Positions 1 to 6,917 of a stretch of 7,701 bases of DNA are shown here, piece after piece. Each line of letters opens with the position of its first letter. Position 1 is the stretch's first letter. The notes under the pieces are model-generated. The model had not been told where the DNA came from, did not search any database, and saw only the letters and a list, made by a program, of their open reading frames with translations. The position numbers and the translations under genes are program-made. Source of the stretch: an uncultured Clostridia bacterium (GTDB lineage: Bacteria > Bacillota > Clostridia > Christensenellales > Borkfalkiaceae); the NCBI GenBank assembly GCA_944354085.1, contig CALVPW010000065.1:1-7701 (forward strand), read 5' to 3'.

Positions 1-1
1 G

Positions 2-769
<768 letters not shown>

Positions 770-789
770 CGACACGTTCCGCCATCTTT

Positions 790-828
790 TTTACGCCGTA
801 CCCCCGCGGGCGCGGCGTAAATTTTTTT
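790..828 (+). terminator. Rho-independent terminator after the synthase gene
   Basis: A perfect 9-bp inverted repeat (TTTACGCCG at 790-798, CGGCGTAAA at 813-821) is followed directly by seven T (822-828). Within the 14-base loop, CCC (801-803) can pair with GGG (808-810). It lies 21 bases after the stop codon and separates the synthase gene from the next unit. No A tract precedes it, so it should act only in the + direction. Confidence 0.9.
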
Positions 829-834
829 GGGGTC

Positions 835-864
835 TTGACAAGGCGCGGCGCAAAGGGGTATAAT
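835..864 (+). promoter_or_regulatory. Perfect-consensus vegetative promoter
   Basis: TTGACA (835-840) and TATAAT (859-864) are both 6/6 matches to the housekeeping sigma-A/sigma-70 consensus, separated by 18 bases. The predicted start point is about 870-872, giving a leader of about 30 bases before the ATG at 900. It starts only seven bases after the preceding terminator's T tract. Confidence 0.85.
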
Positions 865-871
865 AGAGGCG

Positions 872-886
872 GTGATCAAAGATCAC
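872..886 (+). promoter_or_regulatory. Palindrome at predicted mRNA 5' end (operator or 5' hairpin)
   Basis: GTGATC (872-877), AAA, then GATCAC (881-886) form a perfect 6-bp inverted repeat with a 3-base centre. It sits between the predicted start point and the ribosome-binding sequence GGGAGGT (887-893). It could be a dyad operator just downstream of a very strong promoter, or an RNA hairpin at the extreme 5' end that shields the mRNA from decay. The sequence does not decide between these. Confidence 0.45.
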
Positions 887-899
887 GGGAGGTAACGAT

Positions 900-1232
900 A
901 TGGGAAACAATTCCAATTGGAAACAAAAACTTTCGTCGGTGTTCGATATCATCGGGGAGATCCTTGCCGTTTTGTACGTGCTGCTGTTCGCGCTGCTGCT
1001 CATCGATGCGCAGTGGCCCTTCCTCAGCAATGTCGAAGGGCTCAAAGAGATCTTCCAAACGATCATGATCTACGGCGGGTTCGTCATTGCGGGGATCGTC
1101 GGCATCGAGGCGATGATCAAGCACAATCTCATTTTTTTCCTCGTGTTTGCCGTCATTTTGGCGGTGTGCGTCATCTTCCTGTTCTTCCCCGATACGTACA
1201 CCAACCTGCTCGGCTTTTTGCCCAAGGAATGA
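900..1232 (+). CDS. Small three-helix membrane protein, unknown function
   Basis: 110 residues. The start is supported by GGGAGGT at 887-893, six bases before the ATG. The N-terminus is short and polar, with lysines at 8 and 10. Three hydrophobic segments follow at about residues 15-35, 54-73 and 76-97, ending in a short polar tail. A polar loop (about 36-53) joins the first two helices; only a few residues (K74, H75, N76) separate the second and third. No signal peptidase site, cysteine pair, nucleotide-binding or enzymatic motif is visible, and I do not recognise the family. It is monocistronic, with its own consensus promoter upstream and its own terminator seven bases after the stop. That suggests high vegetative expression unless the palindrome in the leader represses it. 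The coding assignment is firm from ribosome site, composition and flanking signals; the function is unknown. Confidence 0.85.
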   Translation: MGNNSNWKQKLSSVFDIIGEILAVLYVLLFALLLIDAQWPFLSNVEGLKEIFQTIMIYGGFVIAGIVGIEAMIKHNLIFFLVFAVILAVCVIFLFFPDTYTNLLGFLPKE

Positions 1233-1238
1233 ACGACG

Positions 1239-1263
1239 CCCTGCCCGTGCGGCAGGGTTTTTT
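1239..1263 (+). terminator. Rho-independent terminator
   Basis: A perfect 7-bp stem, CCCTGCC (1239-1245) with GGCAGGG (1251-1257), has a 5-base loop and six T (1258-1263). It begins seven bases after the stop codon of the small membrane protein gene. Confidence 0.9.
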
Positions 1264-1268
1264 CGTGC

Positions 1269-1297
1269 TTGCAATTTTTATAAAAATATGATAGGAT
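1269..1297 (+). promoter_or_regulatory. Extended -10 promoter for the YitT-family gene
   Basis: TTGCAA (1269-1274, 4/6) and TAGGAT (1292-1297, 4/6) are separated by 17 bases. A TGN extension (TG at 1289-1290) stands directly before the -10 and would compensate for the weak hexamers. The spacer is A/T-rich. The leader would be about 25 bases and includes the ribosome site GAGGGGG at 1317-1323. Confidence 0.55.
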
Positions 1298-1328
1298 AAA
1301 AGCATCCAGGACAAAAGAGGGGGAACGT

Positions 1329-2225
1329 ATGCGGTCGGATAAGGTCAGGATCGTTCTGCGTTATTTGTGGGCAGCCGTGCTGCCCGTGATCGTCTCGGGC
1401 ATCGTGCGGGCGCTGGCGATCTATATCTTCGTCACGCCCAACGATTTTGCGCCGGGCGGCGTCAACGGCGTTGCCGTTTTGTTGGAGGAGGGGACGGGCT
1501 GGAACTCGGGTATCTTCCTCATCATGCTCAACGTGCCGCTCTTTTTTGTGGCGTTCTTTTTGCTCGGGAAGTACGGCGCGGTCATCTCCACGCTCTCCAT
1601 GCTGCTCACTTCGGGGCTTTTGATCGTGTTCGATTATATCCCCGCGATGCAGTATCTTTGCTATCAGCCGCAGTCCAATCATATTTTGGCTGCCATCGCG
1701 GGCGGTGTCCTGCTCGGCGCGGCGCTCGCCATCATGCTCAAAAGCTGCGGGACGAGCGGCGGCACGACGGTGCTCGCCTCCCTCGTCAATAAAAAATTCC
1801 GCAATCTGAGCGTGAGCGGCATGACCGCCGTGTTCGACGCCGTCGTGGTGTTCGCTTCCTTCTTCGTGTACAACCGCGGCATGGGCTTTACCGATAAGCT
1901 CGAGCCCGTGCTGCTCGCGCTCGTCTCGCTGTTCGTCACGAGCAAGGTATGCGACGTCATCCTGCAAGGCTTCAAAGCGGCGTACCGCTTCGAGATCGTC
2001 ACCAACCATCCCGAGGAGATCTCCGCCGAGATCATGCAGCGGCTGCACCACGGCGTGACCGAGATCAACGCCACGGGCATGTACTCGCACGAGGACCGCG
2101 CCCTGCTCGTCTGTATCATCCGCAAGCGCCAGATCGGCGAGCTGCAGCGCATCTTAAAGCAGTATCCCGAAACGTTCGCCTCCTTTACGCCCGCTTCGGA
2201 AGTGTACGGGAAGTTCTTAAAGTAA
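1329..2225 (+). CDS. YitT family membrane protein with C-terminal DUF2179 domain
   Basis: 298 residues, a normal length for the YitT family. ATG at 1329 follows GAGGGGG by five bases. Hydrophobic segments lie at about residues 13-34, 60-79, 83-103, 119-138, 162-179 and 190-206. The first loop carries the family-type TPNDFAPGGVNG stretch (36-47), and a second glycine-rich LKSCGTSGGTT stretch (about 137-147) marks the second half of the duplicated membrane domain. The cytosolic C-terminal part (about 217-298) looks like DUF2179: HHGVTEINATGMYS, then LVCIIRKRQI, ending in EVYGKFL. Family members are found in several copies in many Firmicutes, and their transported substrate, if any, is not established. 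No hairpin with a T tract follows, so transcription may run into spoIIID. Family assignment is confident; function unknown. Confidence 0.88.
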   Translation: MRSDKVRIVLRYLWAAVLPVIVSGIVRALAIYIFVTPNDFAPGGVNGVAVLLEEGTGWNSGIFLIMLNVPLFFVAFFLLGKYGAVISTLSMLLTSGLLIVFDYIPAMQYLCYQPQSNHILAAIAGGVLLGAALAIMLKSCGTSGGTTVLASLVNKKFRNLSVSGMTAVFDAVVVFASFFVYNRGMGFTDKLEPVLLALVSLFVTSKVCDVILQGFKAAYRFEIVTNHPEEISAEIMQRLHHGVTEINATGMYSHEDRALLVCIIRKRQIGELQRILKQYPETFASFTPASEVYGKFLK

Positions 2226-2231
2226 GCGCCG

Positions 2232-2260
2232 TCATAATTCGTCAAAATTCGGCATAACAT
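2232..2260 (+). promoter_or_regulatory. Candidate sigma-E (mother-cell) promoter of spoIIID
   Basis: TCATAAT (2232-2238) matches 6 of 7 positions of the sigma-E -35 consensus (KMATATT), and CATAACAT (2253-2260) matches 6 of 8 of the -10 consensus (CATACAMT). The spacer is 14 bases, which is typical for this sigma factor. The start point would be near 2267, leaving a leader of about 33 bases. In Bacillus subtilis spoIIID is transcribed by sigma-E, so location and type agree. The matches are short and A/T-rich, so this is a candidate, not a proof. Confidence 0.5.
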
Positions 2261-2299
2261 ATACCGTTGCGTCCCGCGGGGCGGGCGCGTGGGGGAAGT

Positions 2300-2587
2300 A
2301 TGCCGGAACAATTTACTTCGATCGCGGAACGGGCGGCGGCGGAAGCGCGCTATATCCTGCGGACGGGATGTACCGTCCGCGCGTGTGCGGCGCATTTCGG
2401 CGTGAGCAAGTCGACGGTGCATAAGGACGTTGCCGAGCGGCTCAGGCGCGTCGACAAAGCGCTCTTCGAGGCGGTGGGCGTGGTGCTCGGCGTGCATCTG
2501 CGCGAACGCCATCTGCGCGGCGGCGACGCGACGCGCCGCATGTACGCCGCGCGGCGCAGGGCGCGCCTCGGCGGCAAAGAAGATTGA
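2300..2587 (+). CDS. spoIIID: Sporulation transcriptional regulator SpoIIID
   Basis: 95 residues, close to the usual 80-95 for the family. The helix-turn-helix covers about residues 25-46, with the hallmark GVSKSTVHKD at 34-43. A basic C-terminal region carries RHLRGGDATRRMY at 70-82, matching the RHLRGGEAT stretch known from B. subtilis SpoIIID, and the tail is rich in arginine. SpoIIID is a cytosolic DNA-binding protein that activates or represses many mother-cell genes after engulfment, between the sigma-E and sigma-K stages. The ATG at 2300 is preferred because it follows a purine-rich GGGGGAAG (2291-2298). An in-frame TTG at 2267 would add 11 residues (RPAGRARGG-like) not expected in the family, and has no ribosome site. 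It has its own terminator and a candidate sigma-E promoter; readthrough from the YitT-family gene is possible. Confidence 0.93.
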   Translation: MPEQFTSIAERAAAEARYILRTGCTVRACAAHFGVSKSTVHKDVAERLRRVDKALFEAVGVVLGVHLRERHLRGGDATRRMYAARRRARLGGKED

Positions 2588-2594
2588 CGAGGAG

Positions 2595-2625
2595 ATGCGG
2601 AAAATGCAAGATTTCCGCATTTTTT
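2595..2625 (+). terminator. Rho-independent terminator after spoIIID
   Basis: A perfect 9-bp stem, ATGCGGAAA (2595-2603) with TTTCCGCAT (2612-2620), has an 8-base loop and runs into T (2620-2625). It begins seven bases after the spoIIID stop codon. Confidence 0.88.
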
Positions 2626-2638
2626 CATGTGCGTTGCC

Positions 2639-2667
2639 TTGTCAGTCGGCTGCGATTGTGGTATAAT
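2639..2667 (+). promoter_or_regulatory. Strong extended -10 promoter of the activase operon
   Basis: TTGTCA (2639-2644, 5/6) and TATAAT (2662-2667, 6/6) lie 17 bases apart, with a TGG extension (2659-2661) directly upstream of the -10. It sits just behind the spoIIID terminator. The start point would be about 2673-2675, leaving a leader of about 27 bases. This is a housekeeping-type promoter, so the operon is not expected to depend on a sporulation sigma factor. Confidence 0.8.
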
Positions 2668-2678
2668 CATTGTGGTAT
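2655..2678 (+). repeat. 10-bp direct repeat over the -10 and start point
   Basis: ATTGTGGTAT occurs at 2655-2664 and again at 2669-2678, with start points 14 bases apart. The first copy contains the extended -10 TG and half of the -10 hexamer; the second spans the predicted transcription start. Such tandem half-sites could be a regulator's operator, or a small duplication that also made a weak second -10 (TATCAT, 2676-2681). No known operator is recognised. Confidence 0.5.
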
Positions 2679-2700
2679 CATAAACGAAAGAGACAAGATC

Positions 2701-5634
2701 ATGGCAAAATTACTCGGGATCGACGTCGGATCAACGACGGTCAAGGTATGTGTGCTCGGCGAGACGGGAGAGATCCTCTATTCCTCGTACGTGCGTCATT
2801 ATTCACGCGTCAAGCAGTGCGTTCTGGGCGAACTCGAAAAGATCCGCCCGCTTTCGGATACGTTCAAGACGTGCATCACGGGCTCGGCGGGGCTGGGCAT
2901 CGCGCAGCGCGGCAAGATCGCCTTCGTGCAGGAGGTGCAGGCGGCGTACGGCGCCATCCGCAAGCTGTATCCCGATACGGATGCGGCGGTGGAGCTGGGC
3001 GGGGAGGACGCCAAGATCATCTTCGTCACGGGCGGCACGGAGCAGCGCATGAACGGCAGCTGCGCGGGCGGCACGGGCGCGTTCATCGACCAGATGGCGA
3101 CGCTGCTCGATCTTTCCGTGGAGGAGATGGACGCCCTTGCGCTCAAAGCCGAGCGGGTGTATCCCATCGCTTCGCGCTGCGGCGTGTTTGCAAAGTCGGA
3201 TATCCAGCCGCTTTTGAACCAAGGGGCGAGCAAGGCGGATATCGCCGCTTCCATCTTTCAGGCAGTCGTCGATCAGACGGTCTCGGGGCTCGCGCAGGGA
3301 CGCAGGATCAAGGGGAAGGTGCTCTTCCTCGGCGGTCCGCTCTTCTTTTTGAAGGCGCTGAGAAAGGCGTTCAAACAGACGCTGGGGCTGGACGACGCGC
3401 ATGCCGTTTTCCCCGATACCGCGCCCTGCTTTATATCGATCGGCGCGGCGATGTATGCTTCGGAGAGCGAGGAAGAGACGCTCGCAGAGCTCGAAGAGCG
3501 CCTTTTGGCGGTTTCGGACGGCGAAAACATCACCGTGGGGGAGCCGCTCTTCCGCTCGCAGGAAGAATACAGCGACTTTATCGCCCGCCACATGCGCAGC
3601 GATCTGGAATTTGAGAACGTCCTCACCTATCGCGGCGACGCGTCCCTCGGGATCGATTCGGGCTCGACGACGACCAAACTCATGCTCATCACGCCCGACT
3701 GCAAGATCTTGTATTCGCATTATCAGACGAACAACGGACAGCCGCTCGATATCGTCGTGCAGCGCATCCGCGAGATCTATTCGCTCATCGGCGACCGCAT
3801 CGTCATCCGCGGCGCGTGCGTCACGGGCTACGGCGAGGACATGATGCGCGCCGCTTTGAAGATCGATTTCGGCGTGGTGGAGACGATGGCGCACTTCAAA
3901 GCCGCGCTGCACTTTAATCCCGACGTCGATTTCATCATCGATATCGGCGGGCAGGACATCAAGTGTTTCAAAGTCAAGAACCGCGCCATCGATTCCATCA
4001 TGCTCAACGAGGCGTGCTCTTCGGGCTGCGGTTCCTTCATCCAGACGTTTGCAAAAGCCATGGGGATGGAGATCGAGGAATTTTCCCGTCTCGGCTTGTT
4101 CGCCAAACACCCCGTGGAGCTGGGTTCGCGCTGCACGGTGTTCATGAACAGCTCCGTCAAACAGGCGCAAAAGGAGGGGGCGAGCGTGGAGGATATCTCC
4201 GCGGGGCTCTCTTCTTCCATCGTCAAGAACGCCATCTATAAAGTCATCCGCGCCCGCACGCCCGACGAGCTCGGGCAGCACATCGTGGTGCAGGGCGGCA
4301 CCTTTTTGAACGACGCGGTGCTGCGCTCGTTCGAGAAGGAGACGGGCAAGGAAGTCGTCCGTCCCGCCATCGCGGGGCTGATGGGCGCCTTCGGCGCGGC
4401 GCTGTACGCCAAGGAAAACACCGCCCGCGACACGCTTTTGAGCTCGCTCGTTTCCGAGGCGGAGCTCGCCGCGTTCTCGTACTCGTCGCGTTCGGTCATC
4501 TGCAAGGGCTGCACCTCGCACTGCAACGTCAACGTGCTCACATTCTCGGACGGGCGGCGGTTCATCTCGGGCAACAAGTGCGAACGGGGCGCGGGGCTTC
4601 CCAAGCCCAAGGACGAGCCGAACATCTACGCGTTCAAATACGAAAAGCTGCTCTCTCTGCCCAACGCGTCCTTTGCGGGGGAGCGTGGCACGGTGGGGCT
4701 CCCGCTGCAGCTTCTCATGTACGAGCAGCTCCCGCTTTGGACGACCTTTTTTGAGACGTGCGGCTTTCGGGTCGTGCTCTCCGAAAAGAGTTCGCGCGCG
4801 CTCTACTTCCGCGGGCAGCACACGGTGGCTTCGGATACGGCGTGCTATCCCGCAAAACTCATGCACGGGCACATCGAATCCCTCCTCGACCGCGGCGTGG
4901 ACTTCATCTTTTACCCTTGCGAGAGCTACAATCTCGACGAGCACGATTCCGTCAATCACTACAACTGCCCCGTGGTGGCGTACTATCCCGAGCTTTTGAA
5001 AGCCAACAACGAGCGCCTGAACGACGGGAACCTCGTCATGCCGTACATCGATCCCAACAGCGAGGGGACGACGGTGCGGGCGCTGCACCGCGTGCTCAAA
5101 AAGTACAAGCTCTCCGCTTCGCTCATCCGCCGCGCCTACCGCGCCGGGCTCGAACGCATGCAGGCGTTCCACGCGCTCATCGTCGAGGAAGGGCGCAAGA
5201 TCCTTTCCCGCGCCGACCGCGAGGGCAAGCAGGTCATCGTGCTGGCGGGAAGACCCTATCATACCGATCCCGAGATCAATCACGGCATCGATAAGCTCCT
5301 CAATTCGCTGGGGCTCGCCGTCCTTTCGGAGGACGCCGTCTTCGAAGAGGGGAATTTCGTCAAAGTCAACGTTCTCAACCAGTGGACGTATCACGCGCGC
5401 CTTTACAGGGCGGCTGAGTTCGTCACCCGCCGCAAAAACGCCAATCTGGTGCAGCTCGTCTCCTTCGGCTGCGGCATCGACGCCATCACCACCGACGAAG
5501 TGCGCGCCATTTTGGAAAACAGCGGGAAACTGTATACGCAGATCAAGATCGACGAGATCAACAATCTCGGCGTCGTCAAGATCAGACTGCGGTCGCTGCT
5601 CGCCGCCATCGAAGAACAGCAGAGGAAACAATGA
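2701..5634 (+). CDS. Double 2-hydroxyacyl-CoA dehydratase activase with DUF2229 region
   Basis: 977 residues from ATG 2701; earlier in-frame starts would read through the spoIIID terminator and this operon's promoter. The ribosome site is weak (AAAGAG at 2687-2692). Domains: a first BcrAD_BadFG (ASKHA ATPase) domain at about 4-265 with LGIDVGSTTVK, ELGGEDAK, Cys121 in SCAGGTG and Cys160 in SRCGVF; a second at about 314-575 with LGIDSGSTTTK, DIGGQDIK, Cys439 in ACSSGCG and Cys478 in SRCTVF; a cysteine cluster C601, C604, C608, C627; and a DUF2229-like region from about 664 (GLPLQLLMYE, DTACYPAK with C715, FYPCESYN with C740). The C-terminal part has GRPYH (851-854) and FGCG (C924). In family enzymes such as HgdC, ATP hydrolysis drives one low-potential electron from a [4Fe-4S] cluster to a dehydratase. 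The substrate here is unknown. The protein probably acts in the cytosol with the next gene product. Confidence 0.9.
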   Translation: MAKLLGIDVGSTTVKVCVLGETGEILYSSYVRHYSRVKQCVLGELEKIRPLSDTFKTCITGSAGLGIAQRGKIAFVQEVQAAYGAIRKLYPDTDAAVELGGEDAKIIFVTGGTEQRMNGSCAGGTGAFIDQMATLLDLSVEEMDALALKAERVYPIASRCGVFAKSDIQPLLNQGASKADIAASIFQAVVDQTVSGLAQGRRIKGKVLFLGGPLFFLKALRKAFKQTLGLDDAHAVFPDTAPCFISIGAAMYASESEEETLAELEERLLAVSDGENITVGEPLFRSQEEYSDFIARHMRSDLEFENVLTYRGDASLGIDSGSTTTKLMLITPDCKILYSHYQTNNGQPLDIVVQRIREIYSLIGDRIVIRGACVTGYGEDMMRAALKIDFGVVETMAHFKAALHFNPDVDFIIDIGGQDIKCFKVKNRAIDSIMLNEACSSGCGSFIQTFAKAMGMEIEEFSRLGLFAKHPVELGSRCTVFMNSSVKQAQKEGASVEDISAGLSSSIVKNAIYKVIRARTPDELGQHIVVQGGTFLNDAVLRSFEKETGKEVVRPAIAGLMGAFGAALYAKENTARDTLLSSLVSEAELAAFSYSSRSVICKGCTSHCNVNVLTFSDGRRFISGNKCERGAGLPKPKDEPNIYAFKYEKLLSLPNASFAGERGTVGLPLQLLMYEQLPLWTTFFETCGFRVVLSEKSSRALYFRGQHTVASDTACYPAKLMHGHIESLLDRGVDFIFYPCESYNLDEHDSVNHYNCPVVAYYPELLKANNERLNDGNLVMPYIDPNSEGTTVRALHRVLKKYKLSASLIRRAYRAGLERMQAFHALIVEEGRKILSRADREGKQVIVLAGRPYHTDPEINHGIDKLLNSLGLAVLSEDAVFEEGNFVKVNVLNQWTYHARLYRAAEFVTRRKNANLVQLVSFGCGIDAITTDEVRAILENSGKLYTQIKIDEINNLGVVKIRLRSLLAAIEEQQRKQ

Positions 5635-6917
5635 AAGCGCTCCCCGAAAGGCCTACCGTCGATTTCAGCGAAAAATTCCCCGTCTTCACGCCCGAGATGA
5701 AGGCGACGCATACCATCCTCATCCCCGATATGCTCCCGTGGCACTTCGATCTTCTGGTGCACGTGATGCGCCGCGCGGGATATAAGGTGGAGGTGCTGCA
5801 CAACGAGGGGCGCGCCGTCATCGACGAGGGGCTCAAACACGTCCATAACGATACCTGCTATCCCGCGCTGTGCGTGATCGGGCAGTATCTCGACGCCTTA
5901 AAGAGCGGAAAATACGATCCCGAACATACCGCGGTGCTCATCACGCAGTCGGGCGGCGGCTGCCGCGCCAGCAACTATATCCCGCTCATCCGCAAGGCGC
6001 TCAAAGCGGAATTCCCGCACGTGCCCGTGCTTTCGCTCAACTTTTCGGGGCTGGAAAAGGGCAATTCGCTGCAGCTTTCCGTCAAGGAGTTCATTCAGCT
6101 CGCCTACGCCATCTTTTACGGCGATCTCGTGATGACCTGTTACAATCAGACCAAACCGTACGAACGGGAGGAGGGGGCTGCTGCGGGTGCGCGCGTTTTT
6201 TGCGTGGAAGCGCTCAAAAAAGCGCTCGACGCCGGCTCGTATAAAAAGCTCAAGCGGTGCGCGCGTCTCGTGCTCGAGACCTTTGCCGCCGTGCCTGTGG
6301 ACAGGGTGCCAAAGGTGAAGGTGGGCATCGTGGGGGAGATCTACGTCAAATACTCTCCGCTCGGCAATTCTCATCTCGAAGACTTCCTGCTCTCGGAGGG
6401 ATGTGAGCCCGTCGTGCCCGCGCTCATGGACTTTATTTTGTATTGCGTCATCAATACCGTCAATGACGCAAAATTTTACGGAAAAAAGCGGGGGACGGCG
6501 CTCGCCTTCCGCATCGTTTACAATTGGCTGTACGGCAAGCAGAAGGCGATCATCCGCCTCATGAAGGCGCAGGGAAGATTCGAGCCGCTGCATGACTTTG
6601 AACATCTGCGCAAATGTGCGGATAAGGTCATCAACCAAGGGGTGAAGATGGGCGAAGGCTGGCTCATCCCCGCCGAAATGGCTGCGCTCGCCGAAACGGG
6701 AACGGATAACATCGTCTGCGCCCAACCCTTCGGCTGCCTGCCCAATCATATCGCGGGCAAAGGGGCGGTGCGCGCCCTCAAACAGCTGTATGCGGACGAA
6801 AATATCGTGCCCGTCGATTACGACCCTTCGGCGACGCGCGTCAATCAGGAGAACCGCATCAAACTCATGCTCGCCACCGCGCGGGAAAATCTCAGGCAGA
6901 AAGGGGGCAAGGCATGA
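5631..6917 (+). CDS. 2-hydroxyacyl-CoA dehydratase-like partner protein
   Basis: 428 residues. Its ATG overlaps the stop codon of the double activase (ATGA, 5631-5634), with AGAGGA at 5621-5626 as a modest ribosome site, so translation is probably coupled. The N-terminal part has THTILIPDMLPWHF, NDTCYPAL (C76) and SGGGCRASNY (C111), cysteines suited to Fe-S binding. The middle has VGIVGEIYVKYSPLGNS starting at 231; the C-terminal part has QPFGCLPNHIAGKG (C369) and ends in VNQENRIKLML. These motifs resemble the C-terminal region of the ~1400-residue activase/dehydratase proteins of Clostridia (from memory), and more distantly HgdB/YjiM-type dehydratase subunits. It is soluble, with no signal peptide or membrane segment. 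With the upstream protein it totals 1405 residues, so the two likely form one complex. Whether it dehydrates a 2-hydroxyacyl-CoA or performs another ATP-driven reduction cannot be read from the sequence. Confidence 0.87.
   Translation: MKALPERPTVDFSEKFPVFTPEMKATHTILIPDMLPWHFDLLVHVMRRAGYKVEVLHNEGRAVIDEGLKHVHNDTCYPALCVIGQYLDALKSGKYDPEHTAVLITQSGGGCRASNYIPLIRKALKAEFPHVPVLSLNFSGLEKGNSLQLSVKEFIQLAYAIFYGDLVMTCYNQTKPYEREEGAAAGARVFCVEALKKALDAGSYKKLKRCARLVLETFAAVPVDRVPKVKVGIVGEIYVKYSPLGNSHLEDFLLSEGCEPVVPALMDFILYCVINTVNDAKFYGKKRGTALAFRIVYNWLYGKQKAIIRLMKAQGRFEPLHDFEHLRKCADKVINQGVKMGEGWLIPAEMAALAETGTDNIVCAQPFGCLPNHIAGKGAVRALKQLYADENIVPVDYDPSATRVNQENRIKLMLATARENLRQKGGKA

Noticed and set aside
770..899. Riboswitch or other structured leader before the small membrane protein
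   Set aside because: The stretch is fully accounted for by a terminator, a promoter and a leader of about 30 bases, too short for a known riboswitch class.
2273..2285. CCCGC-GGG-GCGGG hairpin as terminator of the YitT-family gene
   Set aside because: The 5-bp stem has no T tract after it and lies in the spoIIID leader. It may be a small leader structure at most.
2267..2299. TTG start for SpoIIID at 2267, adding 11 residues
   Set aside because: There is no ribosome site upstream, the added residues are low-complexity GC-rich translation, and the predicted sigma-E start point falls at about this position.
1679..2620. A 313-codon minus-strand frame spanning spoIIID and the YitT-family gene
   Set aside because: It is opposite two confidently assigned genes and crosses the intergenic promoter; the product is a composition artefact with no recognisable domain.
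2584..2700. Upstream extension of the double activase to an in-frame start at 2584
   Set aside because: It would begin inside spoIIID and translate the terminator (2595-2625) and this operon's promoter (2639-2667). The family domain begins at MAKLLGIDVG, from the ATG at 2701.
2803..5631. A 942-codon open frame on the minus strand opposite the double activase
   Set aside because: It is exactly in register with the sense codons and open only because the sense gene avoids TTA, CTA and TCA. The product is rich in His, Arg, Asp and Glu with no family resemblance, and no promoter or ribosome site is seen.
5615..5640. Programmed ribosomal frameshift joining the 977- and 428-residue proteins
   Set aside because: No slippery heptamer precedes the overlap, and the ATG with an upstream AGAGGA explains the second gene as ordinary coupled initiation.
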